DNA of 16,544 bases from an uncultured delta proteobacterium (lineage in GTDB: Bacteria; RBG-13-61-14; DRUE01). Position 1 is the stretch's first letter, and each line of letters begins with the position of its first letter. Of the stretch, positions 6,416 to 13,081 are shown in pieces. Position numbers and translations under genes: made by a program. The DNA is taken from the NCBI GenBank assembly GCA_903930515.1, contig CAIYYW010000161.1:1-16544 (forward strand). The letters run 5' to 3'. The notes below the pieces were generated by a model. The model ran no database searches. It was not told the origin of the DNA and was given only the letters and a program-made list of their open reading frames with translations.

Positions 6416-6443
6416 AGTATAATCTCCGAGCCTTGTTTGTCAA
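6416..6443 (-). promoter_or_regulatory. Sigma-70 promoter of tRNA-Gln
   Basis: On the minus strand, TTGACA (complement of 6438-6443) and TATACT (complement of 6416-6421) are 16 bases apart. The -10 ends 11 bases before the mature tRNA 5' end, giving a primary-transcript leader of roughly 5 nt. The two hexamers depart from consensus at one base in total. Confidence 0.75.
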
Positions 6444-6504
6444 GAAACTATAAACCGGAAACGGGAAACCATCCGGGAAGGAAAGGGCCGTCAACCTTGT
6501 CGTT

Positions 6505-7884
6505 TCAGGAGAAGTTGATCTTGTATTGCTTGATCTTGTAATAGAGGGCGGATCTAGAGATGCCGAGCTTGCGGGAGGCGCGGCTGAAGTTATTGTCACA
6601 TTCTTCCAGAACCTGCTTAATCAGCTTGCTCTCAACCATCTCGGTCATCCGGGCCTTGGCCTGCTTCAAGGTCAGTCCGTCCCCCACGCTCTTATTGCTC
6701 AGGCCGGCAATCTCCGCGGATTCCATCACCTCGGCCGGGAGGGTGTCCGGGGTGAGGATGGTTCCGGTGGTCAGCAGGACCGAATGTTCTATGATATTTT
6801 CCAACTCCCGGACATTTCCGGGGAAAGCGAAATTGCGCAGGGTCTCCAGGAATTCCGGGCTGACCCCGGTGATCTTGTGGCCGGTGGCCCGGGCCAGTTT
6901 GTTTAAAATATGGTTGATCAAAATCGGCAGGTCTTCCTTGTGCTCGCGCACCGGAGGGACATTGATCGGAAGCACGCTCAACCGATAGTAAAGGTCCTGT
7001 CGGAATTGCTTGTCCTCAACCATCCGCCGCAGGTTGCGGTTGGTCGCCGCGATCACCCGGGCATTCACCGGCGTGGGTCGGGCGCTTCCCACCCGGGTCA
7101 CCTCGCCTTCCTGGAGCACCCGCAGGATTTTGGCCTGCAGGTTCAAATCCAGGTCCCCGATCTCGTCCAAAAAAATGGTCCCGCCATCGGCTTCCTCAAA
7201 ATATCCCGGCCGGTTCTCAATCGCGTCCGTGAAGGCGCCCTTGATATGCCCGAAGAATTGGTTCTCAAGCAGGGTCGCCGGGATCGCCGCGGAGTTCACC
7301 GCGATGAAGGGCTTTTCCGAGCGGTCGCTGAACTGGTGGATCAGGCGCGCCACCAGCTCCTTTCCGGTGCCGGTCTCGCCGGTGATCAGCACGGTGCTTC
7401 GGACCCGGGCCACCCGCTCAATCATATGCTTGACCTCCTGGATCGCCCGGGAGTTGCCCAATAACTCAAACTCCAATTCCTTCAAAGTGTTTCCGTCCGA
7501 GGACTTCTTCAGGATGTCGCTCCTCTCCAAAGCCCTCCGGACTACCAGCCCCAGTTGCTCGGTGTCAAAGGGTTTCTGGAGAAAATCGTCCGCGCCCAGC
7601 TTCATCGCCTGGATCGCGGTCTCTACCGAGCCGTAGGCCGTGATCACCACCACCGAGCTGGCCGGGCTTTTGCGCTTAGTCTCCTTCAGCACTTCAATCC
7701 CGCTCAGACCCGGCAGCCTCAGGTCCAGGATGATCAAATCAAACCCCTCTTTCCCGATCAGCTCCAGCGCCTCTTCCCCGGTCCCGGCCGTGCTGATCTC
7801 GCAATTGAGCTTGGATAATAGCCGGGATAGGATCTTTAAAATCTGAGGCTCGTCATCAACGATTAATATTTTGCCTTTCCTCAT
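6505..7884 (-). CDS. NtrC-family sigma-54-dependent response regulator
   Basis: A 459-residue two-component activator. The N-terminal receiver domain has D10/D11, phosphoacceptor D54, T82 and K104. A sigma-54-interaction AAA+ domain (about 140-370) follows, with Walker A GETGTGKE (169-176), the sigma-54 contact loop GAFTDA (216-221, a common variant of GAFTGA) and Walker B GGTIFLDE (234-241). A C-terminal Fis-type helix-turn-helix spans about 417-455 (SRASRKLGISRSALYYKIKQY). All catalytic residues appear intact. AGGGG sits 5 bases before the ATG and a strong sigma-70-like promoter lies upstream. No histidine kinase is adjacent, so it is an orphan here. It would activate sigma-54 promoters elsewhere; the regulon cannot be read from this window. 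Confidence 0.95.
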   Translation of the reverse strand: MRKGKILIVDDEPQILKILSRLLSKLNCEISTAGTGEEALELIGKEGFDLIILDLRLPGLSGIEVLKETKRKSPASSVVVITAYGSVETAIQAMKLGADDFLQKPFDTEQLGLVVRRALERSDILKKSSDGNTLKELEFELLGNSRAIQEVKHMIERVARVRSTVLITGETGTGKELVARLIHQFSDRSEKPFIAVNSAAIPATLLENQFFGHIKGAFTDAIENRPGYFEEADGGTIFLDEIGDLDLNLQAKILRVLQEGEVTRVGSARPTPVNARVIAATNRNLRRMVEDKQFRQDLYYRLSVLPINVPPVREHKEDLPILINHILNKLARATGHKITGVSPEFLETLRNFAFPGNVRELENIIEHSVLLTTGTILTPDTLPAEVMESAEIAGLSNKSVGDGLTLKQAKARMTEMVESKLIKQVLEECDNNFSRASRKLGISRSALYYKIKQYKINFS

Positions 7885-7945
7885 TTTACCCCTGTCCGCC
7901 CTCCACTCCTTTAATCCGGTTTCCCTTCTTTATGCAGTTATTGAT

Positions 7946-7974
7946 ATTTTACTACTATTTTCTTTTTATGTCAA
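7946..7974 (-). promoter_or_regulatory. Sigma-70 promoter upstream of the NtrC-type regulator
   Basis: Minus strand: consensus TTGACA (complement of 7969-7974), 17-base spacer, TAAAAT (complement of 7946-7951), in a locally AT-rich stretch. It implies a leader of roughly 55 nt before the ATG at 7884. This is one of the best promoter matches in the window. Confidence 0.75.
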
Positions 7975-8052
7975 GAATGCTCCCTTACATAAAATCCCCG
8001 ACCGTATTTTTGATTAGATGCCCGGATTCCTTGGTCAGGATGCCGTTTTTTT

Positions 8053-9279
8053 TCAGGAGAGATTGCCGGCCGAATCAAACTTCAGCTTCCGGGGACGGGA
8101 GAGGATTTTCAATTTCGCCCGGGAGGGTTTCAGTAAATTTTCCGTGATCCAGAATTGATCCAGTTCCAGCGTGCTCTTGATCCGGCACAAGCGCAGTTCC
8201 GTGGGAGACCGCCGCCAACTGGTCTGGATCGCCGCGGAGATCGCTTCCCGGTCCGAATTGAACCAGACCGGAATCCGCGCCCGCTCCAGAAAAGTTGACG
8301 CGAGCGCGTTCTCGCGCATCGCGTTCAGGTCCATCGCCTCCACCACTCGTTTGGTGGTAATATCGGCCAGCCCGATCCCATAAGCGGATCCCGCGGTCTT
8401 CCGGGATAGTCCCAGGACCACGATCCTTCGGATCCGGGGCTGCAAAGGCTCCGGCAAACCGCGCAAATCCATTCGGCCGATCACATTGGTGTCCAGACCG
8501 GTGCCGCTCTTGTCCTTCCCGATCTCGTCCACCACCAGCACTTCCAGTTCCGGGAAGGGCAATCGGGGCAAAAGTTTCCAGGCCCGCTTCAACAGAGGCG
8601 GCTCTTTGCTCAGGAATTCTTTTCCGGCCAAAACCTCCAGCCCGGCGATTTGATCGCGGTAATTTTCCAGCACCGCCACCCCCAAGAGCACGGGCAATTT
8701 CCGGACCAGATATTGAGCAACTTGCGGGATCAGCGCGGCCAGTCTCCCCGGACCGTATTGATGGATCTCCGCGGCGCCCTTTCTTTTGCCCAAACCGATC
8801 GCAAGCATCTTGCACAGGCCGGATTCGTATCGGCCGTGGAAGCTGGTGTGGGGTTTGATCCGGTTGAGCAGGATCAAATGGTCCGCTTTCAGCGCGAACC
8901 GGTCGGTGAAAATTTTTGTCCCGGCCAGGTCTCCGATTTGGATTCCATCAATCTCGGAACAAACCGGGCAGCCGATTGTTTTTTCGCTGATCCCGAGTTC
9001 GGCTAAAACTTTCTTCTGGCCCTCGCTGGTGGACGCGCCGTGGGAACCCATTGCCGGAATGATCAGGGGCTTGCCCTGCTCAGCCTTGACCCAGTCGGAA
9101 ACCGTTTTCACCAGCGAGTCAATCCCGCATATCCCCCGGCTCCCCACCGCGATCGCGACCTTTTGCCCCGGCTTGATCCGGTCCGCAAAGCGGTTCAGCT
9201 TCAGCAAAAGCTCCGCGGCCACAAACTTCAACTCCGGGGCCGGAAGCTCCTGCCTGACCTTGATTAGGCGGGGAATCAT
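8053..9279 (-). CDS. LarA-like DUF2088 domain protein
   Basis: A 408-residue protein related to the LarA/DUF2088 family. In LarA proper this fold binds a nickel-pincer cofactor and racemises lactate; many homologues act on other 2-hydroxy acids or are uncharacterised. Visible landmarks are AVGSRGI (44-50), PAMGSHG with H80, IKPHTSFHG with H144/H148, K157 in GLCKMLAIGLGKRKG, and H173 in EIHQYG. The K157-H173 spacing of 16 equals that of the cofactor-bearing Lys184 and ligand His200 of Lactobacillus LarA as I recall them. No LarB, LarC or LarE cofactor genes are nearby. The start has no good ribosome binding site, but a promoter lies immediately before it. Substrate unknown. Confidence 0.75.
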   Translation of the reverse strand: MIPRLIKVRQELPAPELKFVAAELLLKLNRFADRIKPGQKVAIAVGSRGICGIDSLVKTVSDWVKAEQGKPLIIPAMGSHGASTSEGQKKVLAELGISEKTIGCPVCSEIDGIQIGDLAGTKIFTDRFALKADHLILLNRIKPHTSFHGRYESGLCKMLAIGLGKRKGAAEIHQYGPGRLAALIPQVAQYLVRKLPVLLGVAVLENYRDQIAGLEVLAGKEFLSKEPPLLKRAWKLLPRLPFPELEVLVVDEIGKDKSGTGLDTNVIGRMDLRGLPEPLQPRIRRIVVLGLSRKTAGSAYGIGLADITTKRVVEAMDLNAMRENALASTFLERARIPVWFNSDREAISAAIQTSWRRSPTELRLCRIKSTLELDQFWITENLLKPSRAKLKILSRPRKLKFDSAGNLS

Positions 9280-9287
9280 CTGATTAT

Positions 9288-9316
9288 TTTATAACACCGC
9301 TTTCCGATTTGAGCAA
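9288..9316 (-). promoter_or_regulatory. Putative promoter giving near-leaderless DUF2088 mRNA
   Basis: Minus strand: TTGCTC (complement of 9311-9316), 17-base spacer, TATAAA (complement of 9288-9293). Only 8 bases separate the -10 from the ATG, so transcription would start at or within 2 bases of the start codon. No Shine-Dalgarno sequence is visible, which fits leaderless translation. Confidence 0.45.
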
Positions 9317-10498
9317 TCAGCGGGGTAAGCCCTGGAGCGGTATCACCGGATTTTTCTTGACGGCCTGGTCAATCAGAAAAATATTATAAAGGAGCTGGAA
9401 GTTACACCCGGCGCAGTAATCTTTTTCCTCGGATAGCCTGCCCTTCGCCAAATGATGCTGGACCCGGCCCCGATGGTCCCAGAGATAGTTTTGCGGGAAA
9501 TTCAGGGCCTGTTCGGCTTTTTGCAAAAAATCCCGCTCCTGGAACCCGCTCGCTTGATAAGCCAGCAGGTATCCGTAAACAATATAATTGAGCGCGGAGA
9601 GCGGCATATATTGCTGGTGATAAAGCGGATTGAATTTTTCATATTTGCGAAACCAGGCGGGACCGTCTTGCGCGGCCAGATAGCCCTGGTAATCCGGCCG
9701 AAATAAATCCTTCTCCATTGCGTTCAAGGACAGGACCGCCCGGTCGTAATAATGCTTGTCCCCGGTCAGGTAGTATGCCCGGATCAATGCCTGGACCGCG
9801 ACACTGTTGGTGTAAGCATAGGTGAAATCATAGCCGGGAACCAAGTCAAACAGATATTTTTGCCCTGTTTCCGACCACAGATTTTTATCCAGCTTTTGGA
9901 CCAAATCCAGGCCGATCTTTTTGAATTCTTCCCGGCGCGGAGAATCCGGGAAGCTCAAGGGATATTGAAGATAGAATGACGCCAGGCCGAAGAGCACGGT
10001 TCCCGGACCATAGGGCTGGATCGGGTAGTAATAAAGAATGCCCGGATGCCGGGCGATCAATTTGAAGTCATCCAGGTATCGCTCAATCACGGCCTGCTTT
10101 TCCGGGTCGGGCTTTTGGAAATTCGCAAAATAAACCCCGCCGATCCCGATGTAAAGATGCATCACCGTGTCCAGGTCCTGGAAGCTCTTGACCGGATTTT
10201 TTTCAAACTGATCAAGATAGGGCTCGTAATTCTTGACCATCGCGTCGGCAATTGCGAGCTCTTCCTTGGAAACATCTTCGCCGGCGATTGCGCGGTGATA
10301 AATGTAAGAGCCGGCATAAACCAGGGCGTCTCCATACTCCGGTTCAATCTTGCCCTGTTTCAGGCCCGGATGAATTTGCGGGTCAAAAAGATAGGCCCGG
10401 ACATCCTCGGACATAGCGCTGAAACCCTGGGCTTTGACGGCAGAGGAGACGGCAAATAAAAGAAAAAGACCGAGCATCCATTTGGGGATTCTGATCAT
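9317..10498 (-). CDS. Secreted protein of unknown function, probably alpha-helical
   Basis: I do not recognise a named family. The 393-residue product begins with a clear signal peptide: basic MIRIPKW, hydrophobic core MLGLFLLFAVSSAV, likely cleavage after KA near residue 23. The mature protein is rich in Tyr, Leu and Phe and has repeated helix-like segments, for example YAYTNSVAVQALIRAYYLTGDKHYYDRAV. These resemble the alpha/alpha-toroid pattern of six-hairpin glycosidases and N-acylglucosamine epimerases; that is only a resemblance. A CxxC pair (C362, C365 in DYCAGC) lies near the C-terminus and could be disulfide-bonded or bind metal. The gene lies between the DUF3786 and DUF2088 genes on the same strand. 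A periplasmic or extracellular location is likely. Confidence 0.75.
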   Translation of the reverse strand: MIRIPKWMLGLFLLFAVSSAVKAQGFSAMSEDVRAYLFDPQIHPGLKQGKIEPEYGDALVYAGSYIYHRAIAGEDVSKEELAIADAMVKNYEPYLDQFEKNPVKSFQDLDTVMHLYIGIGGVYFANFQKPDPEKQAVIERYLDDFKLIARHPGILYYYPIQPYGPGTVLFGLASFYLQYPLSFPDSPRREEFKKIGLDLVQKLDKNLWSETGQKYLFDLVPGYDFTYAYTNSVAVQALIRAYYLTGDKHYYDRAVLSLNAMEKDLFRPDYQGYLAAQDGPAWFRKYEKFNPLYHQQYMPLSALNYIVYGYLLAYQASGFQERDFLQKAEQALNFPQNYLWDHRGRVQHHLAKGRLSEEKDYCAGCNFQLLYNIFLIDQAVKKNPVIPLQGLPR

Positions 10499-10566
10499 CG
10501 CCTGATTTATCTTGCCGGATTTTTTTTAAAATTTCAACCCGGTCCGCAATTTTTCCGCAACCTGGA

Positions 10567-11292
10567 TCAAACCCGGCGCGGTTTCAAAGGGAGGCTGGCC
10601 AAAAAGGGCGGCCTCAATGATCCGCTGGTCAAAGGGAACGACCTGACCAGTCGGATCGCGATGATGTTGGCAAGCACGGTGATGTCCTCGGCCGGGAGGT
10701 ATTCCATAATATTTTTGTCAAACACGCATTTGACCTCGGCCTCAAACTCGTCGTCCCCGGGCCACATCAGGAAATGATATTTCACCTTTGGAAAAGCCAA
10801 AACCTCAACCGCGTATTTGCCCAGCGAGGATGGCTTGCCCCCGATGGCGAGTCCGGCCTCCCGGAACGCTTCGGGGTTTCGGGAAAAAGTTTTGACTAAA
10901 ATACCGGCGGTGCGGCGGACGAAACTCGGATAGTAAAGCCAGCCGTCCGGGATTTGCTGGTAGGAAATCAATTCCCCGGTTTCCGGAACGCCTTGGGCGT
11001 TGGCCAGGTAATGGAGGATAATAATCCGCTCCCAGATTGTGGGTTGCTCTTCCGCCTTTGAAAAATTCACCTCGCCGGAAGAGTGATCAACCCGGTAGTC
11101 GCGGTTGATGAAATGGATCCGGCAAATGCCCCCGGCAGGATCAACGACCTCGGCCCCGGCCTTTTGGCACTGCCCCGCAAAATCCCCGGCCCTGAGCCGG
11201 TCCTTGGCCAACGGGTGCGCGGTCTCGTAATTGTCCTGCCCGACCAGGTCCCTTTGAATTCCGTCATACATACCGACTCGCTCTTTATTCAT
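10567..11292 (-). CDS. DUF3786 domain protein, possible C-terminal frameshift
   Basis: A 241-residue protein matching DUF3786, a family of unknown function that I associate with anaerobes. Diagnostic segments are GGICRIHFINRDYRV, then IIILHYLANAQGVPETGELISYQQIPDG, FPKVKYHFLMWPGDDEFEAEVKCVFD and the YLPAEDITVLANIIAIRL end. The last 28 residues in this frame are Pro/Ser/Leu-rich and unlike the rest. From about 10650 the -1 frame instead encodes a natural-looking helical tail (FDQRIIEAALFGQ...) that ends with TAA at 10526, so a one-base deletion is suspected. The start may instead be the ATG at 11271, as no ribosome binding site marks either. It begins 3 bases after the PIN gene stop, so co-transcription with the toxin pair is possible. 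Confidence 0.75.
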   Translation of the reverse strand: MNKERVGMYDGIQRDLVGQDNYETAHPLAKDRLRAGDFAGQCQKAGAEVVDPAGGICRIHFINRDYRVDHSSGEVNFSKAEEQPTIWERIIILHYLANAQGVPETGELISYQQIPDGWLYYPSFVRRTAGILVKTFSRNPEAFREAGLAIGGKPSSLGKYAVEVLAFPKVKYHFLMWPGDDEFEAEVKCVFDKNIMEYLPAEDITVLANIIAIRLVRSFPLTSGSLRPPFLASLPLKPRRV

Positions 11293-11295
11293 AAG

Positions 11296-11751
11296 CTATT
11301 CTGGTTTAAAGTTTTCAATCAGCAAAATTCTCTTGTCCAAGAAATCCAACGCCAGGTCTTTGGCGTATTTCCGGTCATCGGTCAGCCATTTGCATTCCAA
11401 TTTTATCGCCAGCCATACATAACAGGAATCATAATAATGCCTGTTCATATCATTGGACAAAGACAAGATCAATTGCCGTTCGCGGTCGTTGAATGAATGG
11501 TATTGGATGGGCAGGGCGCAAAATGATTTGTAAGATTCCTCACAATAGAACCGGCTCAATCTTTCGCGCGAACCGCTTTGAGCCTTATAGAAAGCTTCCG
11601 CCATTTCATATTTTAAGATCTCGGGCCCGTGAAATTCCATTTGGAGATCGAGAAGTTTAAGGAGGGCTTGCTCCGCCTCTTCCCAAAAATCTTCATCGCT
11701 AAAATACCATTTGGCGACGACAGAGGCATCAATCACAAAGCGTTCGGGCAT
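11296..11751 (-). CDS. VapC-like PIN-domain ribonuclease toxin
   Basis: A 151-residue PIN-domain protein of the kind used as the toxin in type II VapBC systems, where it cleaves RNA. The acidic metal-binding residues sit where expected: D8 in VIDASVVAKW, E49 in KYEMAEA, D108 in YYDSCYVWLA and D125/D126 in WLTDDRKY. It starts 3 bases after the stop of the small basic gene upstream, a typical antitoxin-toxin arrangement; with no clear ribosome binding site, translation is probably coupled. Base composition is lower in GC than the neighbours (about 35% in 11401-11460 by hand count, against 60% in 12541-12600 of folD), suggesting acquisition by transfer. Confidence 0.85.
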   Translation of the reverse strand: MPERFVIDASVVAKWYFSDEDFWEEAEQALLKLLDLQMEFHGPEILKYEMAEAFYKAQSGSRERLSRFYCEESYKSFCALPIQYHSFNDRERQLILSLSNDMNRHYYDSCYVWLAIKLECKWLTDDRKYAKDLALDFLDKRILLIENFKPE

Positions 11752-11754
11752 TTT

Positions 11755-12006
11755 TCAATTTTCGCGGATTTCCCGGATTAGATCCCTTACCTTGAACGGA
11801 ACCGGGCCAATGGCTTTGCGGAGCGCGCGGATTTCTTCCAACTGTTCCTTTGCCTCCAGGCTCAATTTGGCTTCCAGCGCCTTGATGGAATTCGCTTTGC
11901 TCGCACACGGCGCTTTAGTAAGAACCCGCTTACGACGACTGGCAGCCCCGGTTCCCTCCTCTTTTGTTGGTTGAGTCTTCGCAACAGCCCTTGAATTCTT
12001 CCTCAT
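11755..12006 (-). CDS. Putative antitoxin of the PIN toxin
   Basis: An 83-residue protein with a basic, disordered-looking first 40 residues (many Lys, Arg, Ala, Ser). A helical Glu/Lys/Leu-rich stretch follows (LEAKLSLEAKEQLEEIRALR), then the tail GPVPFKVRDLIREIREN. A short helix plus a toxin-wrapping C-terminal tail, directly upstream of a PIN gene with a 3-base gap, fits an antitoxin. I do not see a clear ribbon-helix-helix or AbrB DNA-binding motif, so the VapB subclass is not assigned. The ATG at 12006 lacks a ribosome binding site, but a promoter places the transcript start at the ATG. The pair would be expected to repress its own promoter. Confidence 0.65.
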   Translation of the reverse strand: MRKNSRAVAKTQPTKEEGTGAASRRKRVLTKAPCASKANSIKALEAKLSLEAKEQLEEIRALRKAIGPVPFKVRDLIREIREN

Positions 12007-12012
12007 AAAAAT

Positions 12013-12041
12013 AGGATAGCCTTTTGAGGCGCGATATGCAA
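12013..12041 (-). promoter_or_regulatory. Putative promoter of the toxin-antitoxin operon, leaderless
   Basis: Minus strand: TTGCAT (complement of 12036-12041), 17-base spacer, TATCCT (complement of 12013-12018). The -10 ends 6 bases before the antitoxin ATG, so the predicted +1 is the A of the ATG itself. Confidence 0.4.
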
Positions 12042-12048
12042 ACTTAAC

Positions 12049-12150
12049 CTATCCCTCCAGCCGGCTATGGGAGTAGAGCACATCTCCTTTGAGCGCTTTG
12101 GCGGTGCGGTGGTATTTTTTCAATTCCAAAGAGGTCCGGTTGAAAACATT
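12049..12150 (-). pseudogene. Coding-like fragment between folD and the antitoxin
   Basis: One minus-strand frame, ending at TAG (complement of 12049-12051), reads as a natural-looking peptide. It contains SLELKKYHRTAKALKGDVLY and then SHSRLEG, with mostly G or C in third positions. No start codon with a ribosome binding site precedes it and an in-frame TAG lies about 100 bases upstream. It could be a remnant of a lost gene or chance. No family recognised. Confidence 0.2.
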
Positions 12151-12179
12151 CTATCCGTTGAATTGTTTAAATCAAAAAC

Positions 12180-13052
12180 TCATCCTTTCTTTTCCAGCCG
12201 AAGCCGGGCGGCCCGCAGGGTGTTCTTCAATAACATGGTGATGGTCATCGGGCCTACTCCTCCGGGCACGGGCGTGATCTTTCCCGCCACATTCTTTGCC
12301 GACTCAAAATCCACATCGCCGCACAAGCCGGTCGGGAGCCGGTTGACTCCCACATCAATCACGGTGGCGCCGGGCTTGATCATATCCCCGCTGATGGCCT
12401 TGGGCTTGCCCACGGCCACGATCAGGATGTCGGCCTCTTTGGTGAACCCCTCCATATTCCTGGTCTTGGTATGGCAGATGGTTACCGTGGCATTGGCGTT
12501 TTTAGCCTTCTGAACCAGGATCATCGCGATCGGCTTGCCCACGAGATTGCTCCTGCCCACCACCACGACATTGGCACCTTCAATCGGGGTTCCCGAACGG
12601 ACCAGCAATTCCTGGATCCCGGCCGGGGTGCAGGGGAGATAGATCGGCTCTCCGATCATCATTCTTCCGACATTGACCGGATGAAACCCGTCCACATCCT
12701 TGTCCGGGTCTATCGCGTAAAGCACGCTCGTCTCCTTGATCTGCTTGGGAAGAGGCAATTGCACCAAAATGCCGTCCACTTCCGGGTTCCGGTTCAGTTC
12801 CTGGATCAGCTTGAGCAGTTCCGACTCGGAAAAATCAGCGGGCTTCCGGAATTCCAGCGAGTTGATCCCGGCCTTCTGGCAGGCAATCCCTTTGTTCTTC
12901 ACATAAACCTGACTGCCGGGGTCTTCCCCCACCAAGACCACGGCCAGGCCCGGGACGATCCCGCTCCTGGCCTTTAGCTCCGCAACCTCGGTCTTGATCT
13001 CCGCCTGGATCTGCCGGGCAATCCCTTTGCCGTCAATAATCTGAGCCGTCAT
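12180..13052 (-). CDS. folD: Bifunctional methylenetetrahydrofolate dehydrogenase/cyclohydrolase
   Basis: FolD interconverts 5,10-methylene-, 5,10-methenyl- and 10-formyl-tetrahydrofolate in cytosolic one-carbon metabolism. It is 290 residues, the standard length. The folate site and catalytic residues are present: SQVYVKNK (Y50, K54), ILVQLPLP with Q98, and DKDVDGFHPVNVGR with D121. The nucleotide-binding segment is VVVVGRSNLVGKP (about 162-174), and the C-terminal signature PGGVGPMT (263-270) is intact. The nearest possible Shine-Dalgarno sequence (AGGGG) is 13 bases before the ATG, longer than usual. It has no metabolic neighbours here; it lies between the Omp85-type gene and the toxin-antitoxin pair, all on the minus strand. 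Confidence 0.97.
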   Translation of the reverse strand: MTAQIIDGKGIARQIQAEIKTEVAELKARSGIVPGLAVVLVGEDPGSQVYVKNKGIACQKAGINSLEFRKPADFSESELLKLIQELNRNPEVDGILVQLPLPKQIKETSVLYAIDPDKDVDGFHPVNVGRMMIGEPIYLPCTPAGIQELLVRSGTPIEGANVVVVGRSNLVGKPIAMILVQKAKNANATVTICHTKTRNMEGFTKEADILIVAVGKPKAISGDMIKPGATVIDVGVNRLPTGLCGDVDFESAKNVAGKITPVPGGVGPMTITMLLKNTLRAARLRLEKKG

Positions 13053-13081
13053 TTTTAAATGTCATCCCCTATCCGGTTGTC

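Noticed and set aside
7010-7636. 208-codon plus-strand open frame antisense to the NtrC-type gene
   Set aside because: It is the shadow of a gene with intact domains. The translation is Ser/Arg-rich with no recognisable domain or ribosome binding site.
7662-7680. Sigma-54-like TGGC-N7-TTGC on the plus strand
   Set aside because: It lies inside the NtrC-type coding sequence on the opposite strand with no gene downstream, so a chance match is likely.
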